From NCBI GenBank assembly GCA_964652825.1, contig CAZZCU010000002.1:124001-188000 (forward strand): a stretch of DNA of 64,000 nucleotides. The letters run 5' to 3'. Positions 52,342 through 61,472 of the stretch are shown here, piece by piece (position 1 is the stretch's first letter; each line of letters opens with the position of its first letter). The DNA is from CAZZCU01 sp964652825 (GTDB lineage Bacteria; Bdellovibrionota_B; Oligoflexia; Oligoflexales; CAZZCU01). The notes under the pieces were generated by a model. It was not told where the DNA came from. It did not search any database and was given only the letters and a program-made list of their open reading frames with translations. The position numbers and the translations under genes were made by a program.

Positions 52342-53094
52342 ATGCGCTGGTTGTTGCGAACAAGCATGCTCCTGTTCTTGTTGATTGGACTTGCACACCC
52401 GAATGCCGTCGCTGAAGAGGTAAGCACCACTGATAACAAGACGATGATTCGCAGTCGGGTATGGAGTTTCTCCTTAACCGGCAAACGCCATTCCTGGAAA
52501 TCCAATCAGAATAATGAATTACTGGGCAACGTCGCTGAAGTTCAGATCGCCAACGGCTATCTCGATCGCAGCTGGTATGTCATGGCTTCCATAGATATTA
52601 TTCTCGGACCCTACGCCCCCTCGCGTGGGCGGCAGGCGAATCTTGATTATTACGGCACCGGCTTTACCGCCTGGTGGGGCTTCAGCACTCAGGTCGGCGA
52701 TCTGCGTTCCAAAGACGACGGTTATGGATTTGCTCTGGGCTTGAATTATGCCGATATCGTCGGCAGGAACAATAGCGTCGGTGAGAAGCAACTCGGCAAT
52801 CGCACCGAGAAGATCACATCCTATCAAACACGTGTCGCGAGCATCTCGCTGATGCCAGCGATTTTCTTTTGCTGGCTCAACGAAGGACGACCTGTCGGCA
52901 ACAAACCGGAACTGCTGTCGACACGCATCGAAGGCTACATCCTACTCGCCGGCCTGGCCTTACCGATCGATGCGCGCTATCAATCCAGATACGAATACAC
53001 CGATAGCGGCGGCAACCATTTTACCGGCCGCGAAAAAGGCCGTTTCAAAGGCTACAGCGTCTTCGTCTCTCTGCAAACTTTGCTGGGTATTTAA
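52342..53094 (+). CDS. Secreted hypothetical protein downstream of tatC
   Basis: The 250-residue product has a signal peptide ending at NAVAEE (Sec type, no twin arginine) and a ribosome site AAAGG inside the end of tatC. The mature part alternates hydrophobic and polar residues with many Tyr, Trp and Gly (GYLDRSWYVMASIDIILGPY, GTGFTAWWGFSTQVGDL), suggesting a beta-barrel or lipocalin-like fold, but it ends in Ile rather than Phe. No family is recognised. It is probably translationally linked to polA-tatC. Confidence 0.68.
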   Translation: MRWLLRTSMLLFLLIGLAHPNAVAEEVSTTDNKTMIRSRVWSFSLTGKRHSWKSNQNNELLGNVAEVQIANGYLDRSWYVMASIDIILGPYAPSRGRQANLDYYGTGFTAWWGFSTQVGDLRSKDDGYGFALGLNYADIVGRNNSVGEKQLGNRTEKITSYQTRVASISLMPAIFFCWLNEGRPVGNKPELLSTRIEGYILLAGLALPIDARYQSRYEYTDSGGNHFTGREKGRFKGYSVFVSLQTLLGI

Positions 53095-53150
53095 GGAACA
53101 AATAAAGGGACACACGACTGAAGGGACAAATAAAGGGACACACGACTGAA
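53095..53150. repeat. Tandem pair of 28-base repeats
   Basis: Two 28-base units (53095-53122 and 53123-53150) differ at one base. Their inverse complement occurs at 53175-53202 and matches the first unit exactly. The units directly abut, so this is not a CRISPR array. Confidence 0.95.
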
Positions 53151-53203
53151 CCCGATCTCTTGTTTAAGATCGGGTTCAGTCGTGTGTCCCTTTATTTGTT
53201 CCC
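53123..53203. repeat. Long near-perfect inverted repeat (REP- or MITE-like hairpin)
   Basis: Arms 53123-53158 and 53167-53203 pair over 36 bases with one bulged base, closing an 8-base loop. The arms carry a GGGACA...AAAGGGACA motif reminiscent of REP elements linked to RAYT transposases. It lies between convergent genes and could also stop transcription or protect mRNA ends. Confidence 0.92.
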
Positions 53204-53221
53204 ACCGCGTACAGCGGTGGG
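53201..53221. repeat. Short GC-rich hairpin after the subtilase stop
   Basis: A perfect 8-bp stem (CCCACCGC with GCGGTGGG) closes a 5-base loop 10 bases past the protease stop on the minus strand. No T-run follows, so it is not a standard terminator by itself. Confidence 0.7.
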
Positions 53222-53231
53222 GAGCAGTTTC

Positions 53232-55355
53232 TTATTGATTCGCAATGACCGCGATATCGTCGATGTAGACACCGTCGTAGTTGACGGTGGAATCTGTCTT
53301 GAGACGGAAGCGAATCTGCAAGTCGGTGTCGTTACCAGCAAGTACCGGAGCCAGATCGATGAGATCATTTTTCCAGGCAATACTGCCAGTATATTCTTTT
53401 AATTTAATCCAGGTTTCAGACTCTCCGACTTTTGCTTCGACGTAGAGGATGTCATAACCACGTTCCAAATCCACTTTGACATTCAACGACAAAGCCGGGC
53501 TGGCTTCCGCGGCAAGAGTGATGGCCGGCAGAATCAGTGAGTCATTGGCGTTTTCTTTAGTGTTGCCACCAGGGCTATCCGAGAAGGCATTGCCGTTAGC
53601 TCCAGCTACTGCCTCGACGCCCCAGGTGCCTTCAGCGATAACGTCATCGAGAGTTTCAGCGGGATTAGCGGCAAGTACACGTACCGGTATAACCGCGATT
53701 TCCTGGCTGCCCGAAATTGCGCCGATATTACCGACATTGTCATAAGCACGCACCGCGGCATGGCCTGCGTAGTTCAGCGGCAGACCAGCAATGACTGCCG
53801 TCCAGGTGTTGGTCTCGGCATCAAACGTCCTGCTAACAACAGCGCGGGTCGCGGCCTGCCAAGCATCTTCGCTAACAATCGGTTCATTGGCATAGCGAAC
53901 TTCATAACTCGAAGCCACGCCTTCCTCGCCATCATCGCCTGCCGCTGTCCATACCAGCGACACCGAGCTGCGCGATACAGCTTCGGCAGCAGCAATATGC
54001 ACTGCGTTCGGTGCAATCGTATCCTGTTCAACAGCGTTGGCAACATTCAGGCGACCACCACTTAAAACACGCGTTTGCGTCGCCGCGACAATGTCAGCGC
54101 CGAACATGAGGCGCATTTTGATTTTGTCAGCGGTGATGTCTGGGATCGCCGCTTTAATCAAAGCCGCAGCACCGGCAACATGCGGTGTTGCCATTGATGT
54201 TCCACTCAAAACTTTGAAGGTATCGCGTGTGGACGTTGATAAAATATCCACACCAGGTGCAGCAAGATCAACGCTGGTCGCACCATAACAGGAGAAGCTC
54301 GCTAGATTGTCATTGCGATCCGACGCGGCAACTGACACGACAATGTCGTGCTCGTAAGAAGACGGAAAATGCGGGTTAACATCGTTATTGCTACCACTGT
54401 TACCCGCGGCAGCAATAAACAAGATACCTTTAGCTTCTGCTTCGGCAATAGCATCCGCCATAACCTGTGAGTAACCACCGCCGCCCCAGCTATTGCTGGT
54501 CATCGTCACGCCCAAGGTATTGGCGTATTCGATCGCGCGTACCGCTCCGTCAAGTGTACCACTGCCGGCTGCGCTCAAAAATTTGAGGCCGACAAGGGAA
54601 ACCTCCCAGTTGACGCCAACCACACCGACACCATCATTGCCAGCAGCGCCGATCGTGCCCGCGCAGTGCGTGCCGTGATAAGACGAGTTATCATCCATAG
54701 GATCGTTATCGTCATTAACGAAGTCCCAACCGCGCCAGTCATCGATAAAGCCATTGCCATCGTCGTCGATACCGTTGGTGCGTTTATCCTGACCATTTTC
54801 ATCAAGACCGACTTCGCCCGGATTGTTCCAATAGTTGGGAGCAATATCAGGGTGCAGATAGTTAATACCGGTATCGATAACGGCAACCACGACGTCACGT
54901 GAACCAGTCGTCACATCCCACGCCTGAACAGCTTTGATATCGGCGCCGACCGAGCCATTGCTTTGGCCGGTATTATGTAAGCCATAGAGTTCCGAAAAAC
55001 GCGGATCATTCGGAATCACATCCATGCGTAAAATCGTGTTAGCTTCGATGGCGGCGACTGCCGGATCATCAGCCAGGTCGAGCAACAATGCCTGAAAATC
55101 CGTGGCGGCCAGACCGTTAAACTCAACCACGTAAGCACCGCTGGTACGGAACTGATGCTTGATCAAACCACCCAGCGACTGAACGCGGCTGGTTAAAGAC
55201 GTAGCCAGCATATTATGGCTAGGTACAATGATGGCTTGATTGGGGACGTGCTCGACATTGAAGTTTTTTAGCTTGCTGGCAACCGCAGCCTGCGCTGTCG
55301 AAGCTAACCCCATGATAATACAAGACAATAGGACACACACGTAGACTAGGCGCAT
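53232..55355 (-). CDS. Secreted subtilisin-family serine protease
   Basis: The start is the ATG at 55353-55355 (GAGGG 5 bases upstream), giving 707 residues. A signal peptide (about 1-23) and an inhibitor-like propeptide (about 30-115) precede the S8 catalytic domain. The triad is D161 (VIDTGINYLHP), H227 (YHGTHCAGTIG) and S387 (SGTSMATPHVAG), with the oxyanion N319 (AAAGNSG). An acidic DENGQD...DDDGNGFIDD loop should bind calcium. A fibronectin type III-like domain (about 450-550) and a jelly-roll-like C-terminal domain (about 570-707) follow, probably for substrate or surface binding. It may be exported to the medium or outer surface. Confidence 0.95.
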   Translation of the reverse strand: MRLVYVCVLLSCIIMGLASTAQAAVASKLKNFNVEHVPNQAIIVPSHNMLATSLTSRVQSLGGLIKHQFRTSGAYVVEFNGLAATDFQALLLDLADDPAVAAIEANTILRMDVIPNDPRFSELYGLHNTGQSNGSVGADIKAVQAWDVTTGSRDVVVAVIDTGINYLHPDIAPNYWNNPGEVGLDENGQDKRTNGIDDDGNGFIDDWRGWDFVNDDNDPMDDNSSYHGTHCAGTIGAAGNDGVGVVGVNWEVSLVGLKFLSAAGSGTLDGAVRAIEYANTLGVTMTSNSWGGGGYSQVMADAIAEAEAKGILFIAAAGNSGSNNDVNPHFPSSYEHDIVVSVAASDRNDNLASFSCYGATSVDLAAPGVDILSTSTRDTFKVLSGTSMATPHVAGAAALIKAAIPDITADKIKMRLMFGADIVAATQTRVLSGGRLNVANAVEQDTIAPNAVHIAAAEAVSRSSVSLVWTAAGDDGEEGVASSYEVRYANEPIVSEDAWQAATRAVVSRTFDAETNTWTAVIAGLPLNYAGHAAVRAYDNVGNIGAISGSQEIAVIPVRVLAANPAETLDDVIAEGTWGVEAVAGANGNAFSDSPGGNTKENANDSLILPAITLAAEASPALSLNVKVDLERGYDILYVEAKVGESETWIKLKEYTGSIAWKNDLIDLAPVLAGNDTDLQIRFRLKTDSTVNYDGVYIDDIAVIANQ

Positions 55356-55488
55356 AATACCCTCATCTTCCTTGCCTGTTTGCCAGGCCGCATTTTTCAA
55401 TCGCTGAAATGGATCTAATTAGTGTAATTATACTGCCGCTAAAAAGCCGCTGTCCATAGGGGTAGGAAAAATTTGCCCAGGAGGCTTG

Positions 55489-56262
55489 GTGCCCAACGGT
55501 TTAGTCATAAATTTCTATAAGTTTATCGAGCTTGTCGACCTAGTCGCGGAACGTGAGCGCCTGGAAAACTATTGTCGTGACCTGGGTCTACTCGGCACGA
55601 TTCTCCTGGCGAGCGAAGGTATCAATGGCAGCATTTTCGGTAGTCCTGAACAAATCCAATTATTGGAAACGTGGTTAACCGGCGATCAGCGCTATCATGA
55701 TCTGGTTTTCAAAACCAGCGAAGCGCCCGGAGCGCCGTTTCGTAAATTGAGTATTAAGATCAAGCCATCGATTCTGGCTTTCAACGCACCGGTGGATGTA
55801 TCAGTAGCTGAGATTGTGAACGGTCCGCGAGTGTCGCCCGAGGACTTTCGCGACGCCGTACTAAATCCCAAAGATGACGTGGTGATTGTCGATACGCGTA
55901 ATAAATACGAGATTGATTACGGGACTTTTCGCGGCGCCAAACATCTGGGTATTCGCAGTTTCAAGAATTTTGCGACTGAGTTCACCCGCGAATTCGGTAA
56001 TCACAAAGATAAAACTTACCTGATGTACTGTACCGGTGGCATTCGCTGCGAGAAGGCCGTTGCCGCTCTACAAAAACTGGGTTTCAAAGGCGCAAAACAA
56101 CTTGACGGCGGCATCATCAGCTATTTCAAGGAATATGGCGGCGACGGCTATGACGGCGACTGCTTTGTTTTTGATGATCGCTGGGCAATCAATCCGGATT
56201 TAAACGCCGCTGCGGTTGCTCCGCATCCGGAGCAACTACCACGCACGTACGATCCGACTTAG
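55489..56262 (+). CDS. trhO: tRNA uridine(34) hydroxylase (rhodanese family)
   Basis: TrhO (YceA) hydroxylates uridine 34 of certain tRNAs to 5-hydroxyuridine. The GTG at 55489 with AGGAGG upstream gives 257 residues; TTG at 55486 is also possible. The N-terminal acylphosphatase-like part has LLGTILLASEGINGSIFGS, and the rhodanese domain (about 120-220) has DTRNKYEIDYGTFRGA and the catalytic-loop cysteine in MYCTGGIRCEKA. Both parts match YceA. It converges with hpf, 7 bases apart. Confidence 0.95.
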   Translation: MPNGLVINFYKFIELVDLVAERERLENYCRDLGLLGTILLASEGINGSIFGSPEQIQLLETWLTGDQRYHDLVFKTSEAPGAPFRKLSIKIKPSILAFNAPVDVSVAEIVNGPRVSPEDFRDAVLNPKDDVVIVDTRNKYEIDYGTFRGAKHLGIRSFKNFATEFTREFGNHKDKTYLMYCTGGIRCEKAVAALQKLGFKGAKQLDGGIISYFKEYGGDGYDGDCFVFDDRWAINPDLNAAAVAPHPEQLPRTYDPT

Positions 56263-56269
56263 TATCCTG

Positions 56270-56686
56270 CTAATTTTTAGTGCGTTTTTTCTTTTCCAGG
56301 CGAATGATATCCGATGCATCGATAGCATCGGCGGCGACGCCGGGATTCGCGCCGTCACCAACTTCGGCGAGCGTTGCGAACGACGCGTGACCTTTATGAT
56401 CTTTGAGTTTTTCTTTATGTTTTTTCAGTTGGGCCGCCAATTTATCGACCATTCTGTCAACACTGGCGTACATATCGTCGGACGTATGCTCAACCTGCAC
56501 GTGAAAACCATCACCGCCATTAACGGCGCAATGCGCATGATGATTATGCCTGTCGACCGAGAACGTCACCTGGGCAGTGATCGGCTTGGTAACGAACTTG
56601 CTGATGCGCTCAAAGACTTTTGATTCCGCGTATTCACGCAATGCCGGCGATGTTTCCATGTGTTTGAAAGCAAAGTTGATCTGCAT
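56270..56686 (-). CDS. hpf: Ribosome hibernation-promoting factor
   Basis: The 138-residue protein has the HPF/YfiA core (about 1-95): FKHMETSPALREYAESKV, the ISKFVTKPI and QVTFSVDRHNHHAHCAV strands, and DMYASVDRMVDKLAAQLKKHKEK, the basic helix that occupies the decoding channel. The remaining 40 residues are a short, charged tail, much shorter than the dimerising domain of long HPF, so it is a short-type HPF with an extension. It inactivates 70S ribosomes in stationary phase. It diverges from recD2. Confidence 0.95.
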   Translation of the reverse strand: MQINFAFKHMETSPALREYAESKVFERISKFVTKPITAQVTFSVDRHNHHAHCAVNGGDGFHVQVEHTSDDMYASVDRMVDKLAAQLKKHKEKLKDHKGHASFATLAEVGDGANPGVAADAIDASDIIRLEKKKRTKN

Positions 56687-56726
56687 AAATTCCTCCTCCG
56701 ATGACTGCTCTATCGGCAGTCAGCCC

Positions 56727-56754
56727 CTGACATGAAGCCCCATGGGAGTATAAT
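56727..56754 (+). promoter_or_regulatory. recD2 promoter
   Basis: CTGACA (56727-56732) and a perfect TATAAT (56749-56754) are 16 bases apart. Transcription should start near 56761, which rules out the in-frame ATG at 56732 as the recD2 start. Confidence 0.65.
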
Positions 56755-56857
56755 CCTTGCCAAAAGCAATGCAACTCTACTAAATAACTACTTAAAGCGG
56801 AGGTTTTGGCGTTGTCATTTCATCGAAAGACCAACATCAGTTTGGGGGCTGACGGCC

Positions 56858-59062
56858 ATTAATACGGAACAAAATCAGGAATTTCGCGCCGAAGTCGAAC
56901 GCGTGACGTTCAAGAACGATGATTCCGGTTACGGTATCATTCGTTTGAAAGCACCTGACTGCAATCAACTGATCACCGCCACCGGTCCACTCGCCGGCGT
57001 CAATCCCGGCGAATCGCTGCAACTATTCGGTATCTGGGTCAAGCACCCGCAGTATGGCCGCCAGTTTAAAGTTGATCGCGCCGTCTCGCTGCGACCAAAT
57101 TCACTCGAAGGTATCCGCAAGTATTTGTCATCGGGATTGATCAAAGGCCTTGGCGAAAAAACCGCCGAGCGCATCGTGCAAGAATTCGGACTGCGGACCT
57201 TTGAGATTCTCGATGACAACCCCGACCGCCTCTGCGAAGTCAAAAATCTCGGCAGAAAGAAAGTGAATGGGATTATCTCCGCCTGGCGTGAGAATCAAAG
57301 CACCCATGAAATTATGATGTTCTTGAGCCAACAAGGCATCCATGCTGGAACAGCGGCAAAAATTCTTAAACTTTATGGCTCGCATACCGTCGATATCGTT
57401 TCCGCCAATCCTTATCGACTCGCCGCCGAAATTCGCGGCATTGGTTTTGCCATAGCCGATCGCATCGCCCGACGACTTGGTATCGCGCCGGATTCAACAC
57501 ATCGTATTCAAGCCGCGATCACGCACTTGCTAAGTTTAGGCGAAGAACGCGGGCATTGTTATCTGACGTTGACGCAGCTCGAAACGGAATTGCACAAGCT
57601 GCTGGAAATTGAATCGGAAAACTTGCTGTCGCGTTTAGCCGATTGCCTGAGTGATCTCAAACAACAGGGAATTATCGTCGAGCAATCCGTGCACGATCCG
57701 GAAATTGGCAAGACCACGATCTATTACAACGCCGAGCTTTACTATGCAGAGATGAGCGTCTCCAATCAGATCGGCGCGCGCCTGCTGAAACCAATGCACA
57801 TCGACACCGAACGCACGCGCATGTGGCTGGAGCGCTACGCCGACGCCTCCGGCGTGTCGCTCTCGGAACAGCAGTTTGCCGCGGTCGTCAAAGCCGCAAG
57901 CAATCGCATCTTTGTTCTTACCGGTGGTCCGGGCGTCGGTAAAACCACGACCGCGAATACCATCATCCGCTTGCTCAAAGCCATGGGCAAAGGCGTCGCG
58001 CTCTGTGCGCCGACCGGCCGCGCGGCGCAGCGCTTAAGCGAAGTCGCGGCGATTCCCGCCAAGACCATTCATCGCCTGCTTGAGTGGACACCGGGCGAAA
58101 ACGCTTTCGCGCGCAACGAAAACAACCCGTTGCCAGCACAGGCGATCGTCGTTGATGAGACGTCCATGCTGGATATTCGTCTCGCTGATGCTTTGCTGCG
58201 CGCGGTGGCGACAGATGCGCAAATTATCTTTATCGGTGATGCCGACCAATTACCATCGGTGGGTCCGGGCAGCGTGTTGCGTGATCTTCTCGAATCGACA
58301 CGCGTCCCGTACACGCGTCTGTCAGAGATTTTCCGCCAGGCACAAACCTCGCTAATCATCCAAGCGGCACATGCCATTAATCGCGGACATGTACCGGAAT
58401 TTGGCACAGGCGCGCAAGCCGATTGCCAATTTATCCAGGCTGAATCCACGCAGGATGTTCTGACGATCGTAAGAGACCTCTTTGCCAACAAAATCGGCCA
58501 AAACTTCGGCTTCGATGCCAAGCATGACGCACAAATTTTAACACCGATGAATCGAGGCGATCTCGGGACGCAATCGCTGAACGAAATGTTACAGGATTTG
58601 CTTAATCCCAGAACCGCGCAGCAGTCAGAAATAAAGGCACGCGAGTCAACGTTGCGACAAGGCGACAAAGTCATCCAATGCGCGAACAACTACGACCTCG
58701 GTGTATTTAACGGCGATATCGGTTTTGTACGCGGCGCCGGCGTCGAGGGTGGCAAAGTTGTCGTGCAGTTCGGTGAGCGCCTGGTCACCTATGACGGCGA
58801 AAACTGGGGCGATCTAAAACTGGCATACGCTATTACGATCCATAAGTCGCAAGGCAGTGAATTTCCAGTTGTGGTTATTCCGTTGACCATGAGCCACTAC
58901 ATGATGCTGCAACGCAATCTGGTTTATACGGGTCTAACCCGCGCCAAAAAACTGGCGATCTTCGTCGGGACACAACGCGCTTTGCAACATGCTATTCGCA
59001 ACAACGTCAGTATTCAGCGGCAATCCATGCTGTTGGAACGCATTCGTCAGGCCAACATGTGA
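56858..59062 (+). CDS. recD2: RecD2-type (RecD/TraA) ATP-dependent 5'-3' DNA helicase
   Basis: RecD2 is the RecBC-independent SF1B helicase. Homology begins near EFRAEVERVTFKNDDSGYGI. No ATG, GTG or TTG exists in frame between the predicted transcription start (about 56761) and that motif. ATT at 56858, with GGGGG 9 bases upstream, is the best start (734 residues); CTG at 56849 is the alternative. Helix-hairpin-helix motifs precede the motor. Motor motifs are LTGGPGVGKTTTAN, VVDETSMLD, GDADQLPSVGPG, FRQAQTS and TIHKSQGSEFP. It likely acts in repair. The next gene overlaps its stop. Confidence 0.93.
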   Translation: MNTEQNQEFRAEVERVTFKNDDSGYGIIRLKAPDCNQLITATGPLAGVNPGESLQLFGIWVKHPQYGRQFKVDRAVSLRPNSLEGIRKYLSSGLIKGLGEKTAERIVQEFGLRTFEILDDNPDRLCEVKNLGRKKVNGIISAWRENQSTHEIMMFLSQQGIHAGTAAKILKLYGSHTVDIVSANPYRLAAEIRGIGFAIADRIARRLGIAPDSTHRIQAAITHLLSLGEERGHCYLTLTQLETELHKLLEIESENLLSRLADCLSDLKQQGIIVEQSVHDPEIGKTTIYYNAELYYAEMSVSNQIGARLLKPMHIDTERTRMWLERYADASGVSLSEQQFAAVVKAASNRIFVLTGGPGVGKTTTANTIIRLLKAMGKGVALCAPTGRAAQRLSEVAAIPAKTIHRLLEWTPGENAFARNENNPLPAQAIVVDETSMLDIRLADALLRAVATDAQIIFIGDADQLPSVGPGSVLRDLLESTRVPYTRLSEIFRQAQTSLIIQAAHAINRGHVPEFGTGAQADCQFIQAESTQDVLTIVRDLFANKIGQNFGFDAKHDAQILTPMNRGDLGTQSLNEMLQDLLNPRTAQQSEIKARESTLRQGDKVIQCANNYDLGVFNGDIGFVRGAGVEGGKVVVQFGERLVTYDGENWGDLKLAYAITIHKSQGSEFPVVVIPLTMSHYMMLQRNLVYTGLTRAKKLAIFVGTQRALQHAIRNNVSIQRQSMLLERIRQANM

Positions 59063-60669
59063 AATCGAAACCCGTGTTAATCATTTTCGCGCTCATCGGC
59101 GGCATTGCCCTACTACGCGGCTGGATTGCCTATAAGTTACCGCTGACTTTGGACGAAGCTTATTATCTGCAATGGTCGCGGTATCTAGCCTGGGGGTATC
59201 TGGATCATCCGCCAGGCGTCGCGCTGCTGGGTTGGCCGCACAATCTGTGGCCCAGTCATACGCTTAGCGCGCGAGTCGGCGCACTTGCGGTCGGCGTGCT
59301 GACCATGCTGGTGACCTATAGCATCGGCAGGCAATTGCGTTTTGGCTTGCCGGCGATGGTGGCGCTGCTGTTGTTGGTGAGTTTGAATATCGGCGGTCTG
59401 GCCGCCGGCATTCTCAATACACCGGACGCAGCTTTGGTACTGTGTTGGACGTGCGCACTCCACGAAGCACTGGCAGCTGATCGTCAGCCCGGACGCTGGC
59501 TGACTTTTGGCATGGCACTTGGCGCGGGATTATTAGCCAAGTACATCATGATTTTATTTCTACCACCGCTGGCTTGGGCGTTATGGCGAACGCGGCGAGC
59601 GACTTTACGCGATCACTGGCTCTACTCCGGTCTCCTAGTTGCTGGTTGCGTGTTTTTGCCGCATCTTGGCTGGAACGCCGCGCACGACTGGAGCACCATT
59701 CGTTTTCAACTGAAACGCGGCTTCACTGCTTCGCATACGGTGGCACTTACCGACGCAATCACTTTTCCCAAAACTATTTTGGCGCCGGCGGGCAGCCGTG
59801 AATGGCAACTTGCGGAGGCTTTTCGCCCCGATCCTGCCGAGGAGTTGGCGCGTCCCGAACGCACACCGTTGCAAAAACTTCTCACGCGCCTAAGTAATTT
59901 TCTCGGCGGCCAACTGGCTTTATGGGGCGGTCTGATCTTTGCGGTGTTGCTTGCCTGGCGACGCTATTGCCGGCAACCAACATTTACTGATGATTTCAGC
60001 AGAGTTTTGCTGACCTGTCTGAGCTGGTTTCCGCTGGCTTTCTTTCTTGCGGTGGCTGCGGTAACACCCGTCGAACCCAACTGGCCGGCAGTTTATATGT
60101 TGAGCGCCGCGGTGCTGCTCAGCCAAAGCAGCGATCGTCGCTGGCTGATTGGCGGCGCAACAGTGAATACAATTGTGATTCTGGTTCTCGCCTGGCAAGC
60201 AGGCGGTGCGACAACCGATGTTTATCCGCCCCGCAATCGTTTAAGCAAAGAGACCTGGGCTTATCGAGATTTAGCACGCCTGCTGGCGCAACAATCGGAA
60301 CCGCTGTATGCCTCAACTTATCAGATGACAGCAATGACACGTTTTTATTTTCCGCAACAACTTATCGATCAATGGCCGGGTATTGCGCGACGTTCAGAGC
60401 TGAGTCGCAATATCAATTTATATACTCAAGGAGCACCCTACGCGCAGGCCACCAAAATATTTTTGCTAGTCAGTGATGAACGGCACGCCCATCAAATTGA
60501 CGGTTATGAACTGACCCAACTTGACGAACTGCGCTTGTGTGCCGGCAAAGGCTTGATCCAAACCACAGCAAACACAGATAAAACCGACCATTACCAGCCA
60601 CCCTGTCCACGTCGCGACACCGTCGCCAACTGGTACATCAAGCGCTATCAAACCAGCTCCGAAGATTAA
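59059..60669 (+). CDS. GT39/ArnT-like membrane glycosyltransferase
   Basis: The GTG start at 59059 overlaps the recD2 stop (GTGA). The 536-residue protein has about ten helices, and an early periplasmic loop with TLDEAYYLQWSRYLAWGYLDHPPG, where the acidic and His-Pro residues match the GT-C/PMT (GT39) signature used to bind polyprenyl-phosphate sugars. ArnT adds aminoarabinose to lipid A, but related enzymes modify proteins or other lipids, so the substrate is not assigned. A C-terminal soluble region (about 400-536) completes it. Confidence 0.88.
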   Translation: MKSKPVLIIFALIGGIALLRGWIAYKLPLTLDEAYYLQWSRYLAWGYLDHPPGVALLGWPHNLWPSHTLSARVGALAVGVLTMLVTYSIGRQLRFGLPAMVALLLLVSLNIGGLAAGILNTPDAALVLCWTCALHEALAADRQPGRWLTFGMALGAGLLAKYIMILFLPPLAWALWRTRRATLRDHWLYSGLLVAGCVFLPHLGWNAAHDWSTIRFQLKRGFTASHTVALTDAITFPKTILAPAGSREWQLAEAFRPDPAEELARPERTPLQKLLTRLSNFLGGQLALWGGLIFAVLLAWRRYCRQPTFTDDFSRVLLTCLSWFPLAFFLAVAAVTPVEPNWPAVYMLSAAVLLSQSSDRRWLIGGATVNTIVILVLAWQAGGATTDVYPPRNRLSKETWAYRDLARLLAQQSEPLYASTYQMTAMTRFYFPQQLIDQWPGIARRSELSRNINLYTQGAPYAQATKIFLLVSDERHAHQIDGYELTQLDELRLCAGKGLIQTTANTDKTDHYQPPCPRRDTVANWYIKRYQTSSED

Positions 60670-60751
60670 AGTTTTTCCAGCTTTTGCCGATAAGCTTTCA
60701 TTAAAATGTAGGTTTTGCAAAACCGCCAATAGAGGCAATAAGGCACGCGGC

Positions 60752-61453
60752 ATGCTCAGACGCAGACAGTTTATTTTTGGCGCCGTCACAACGACACTCA
60801 TCTTTACCTGCGTCATTGCTTGTAAAGCGAATAAGGTGGTTAGCCTTCGCACCGCTCCCTGCAAACCCTTCAGCAACAATCTGGCTCTAGTCAATGTCAC
60901 GGATTATTTACATGATGCGGCGCCGATTATTAATAACAAATGCGCCGTGTGCCACGGACAAACGGGCGGCAAGCAACCTGATTTGAATAGCTATGCCAAT
61001 CTAAAAAATAACTATGCCGCCGCGATCGCAGCAGTCGTTGCCGGCAGAATGCCGCCCACTGGACTCAAATTGACGAGCACCGAAATTACCACGTTGCAAA
61101 ATTGGGCCGCTAGTAACTTCGTTGAAGACCGGGCGGTTTCCACTAGCCCGACCACTACCTATACTTACGCCAACCATATCCAATCCTTCCTGAACACCAA
61201 ATGTCTTCACTGTCACAACATTGGGGGACAGTCGCCAGACCTAAGCAGCTACACACAAGTCCAACTTCAGGCGGCAAATATCAACCGGGTTATCAATGCC
61301 GGTACCATGCCACCGTCCGGCGGCATCACAACCACCGAAAAAACCATGATCAATGACTGGGTTAATGCCGGCGCGCCCAATACCGCGTCGGATATTGCGC
61401 CAACGAATACGAACAATTATTCCGACGCGACTGCAAACGATACCGGTTGCTGA
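60752..61453 (+). CDS. Dihaem c-type cytochrome, probably lipid-anchored
   Basis: The ATG has AAGG 8 bases upstream. The 233-residue protein starts with MLRRRQFIFGAVTT; the lipobox-like VIAC at 21-24 suggests a lipoprotein. Two haem c sites are clear: C64-AV-C67-H68 with distal-ligand Met100 (RMPP), and C151-LH-C154-H155 with Met186 (TMPP). The two halves look like an internal duplication of a small cytochrome c domain. It could carry electrons in the periplasm. No oxidase or peroxidase gene is adjacent. Confidence 0.9.
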   Translation: MLRRRQFIFGAVTTTLIFTCVIACKANKVVSLRTAPCKPFSNNLALVNVTDYLHDAAPIINNKCAVCHGQTGGKQPDLNSYANLKNNYAAAIAAVVAGRMPPTGLKLTSTEITTLQNWAASNFVEDRAVSTSPTTTYTYANHIQSFLNTKCLHCHNIGGQSPDLSSYTQVQLQAANINRVINAGTMPPSGGITTTEKTMINDWVNAGAPNTASDIAPTNTNNYSDATANDTGC

Positions 61454-61472
61454 CCGTTCTCGAAAGCACCTA

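Noticed and set aside
53095..53203. CRISPR array
   Set aside because: The two direct units abut without spacers and the third is inverted; no cas gene is present.
56732..56857. ATG at 56732 as the recD2 start
   Set aside because: It overlaps a -35-like element whose TATAAT lies downstream, so it should not be transcribed; the encoded residues have no RecD2 similarity.
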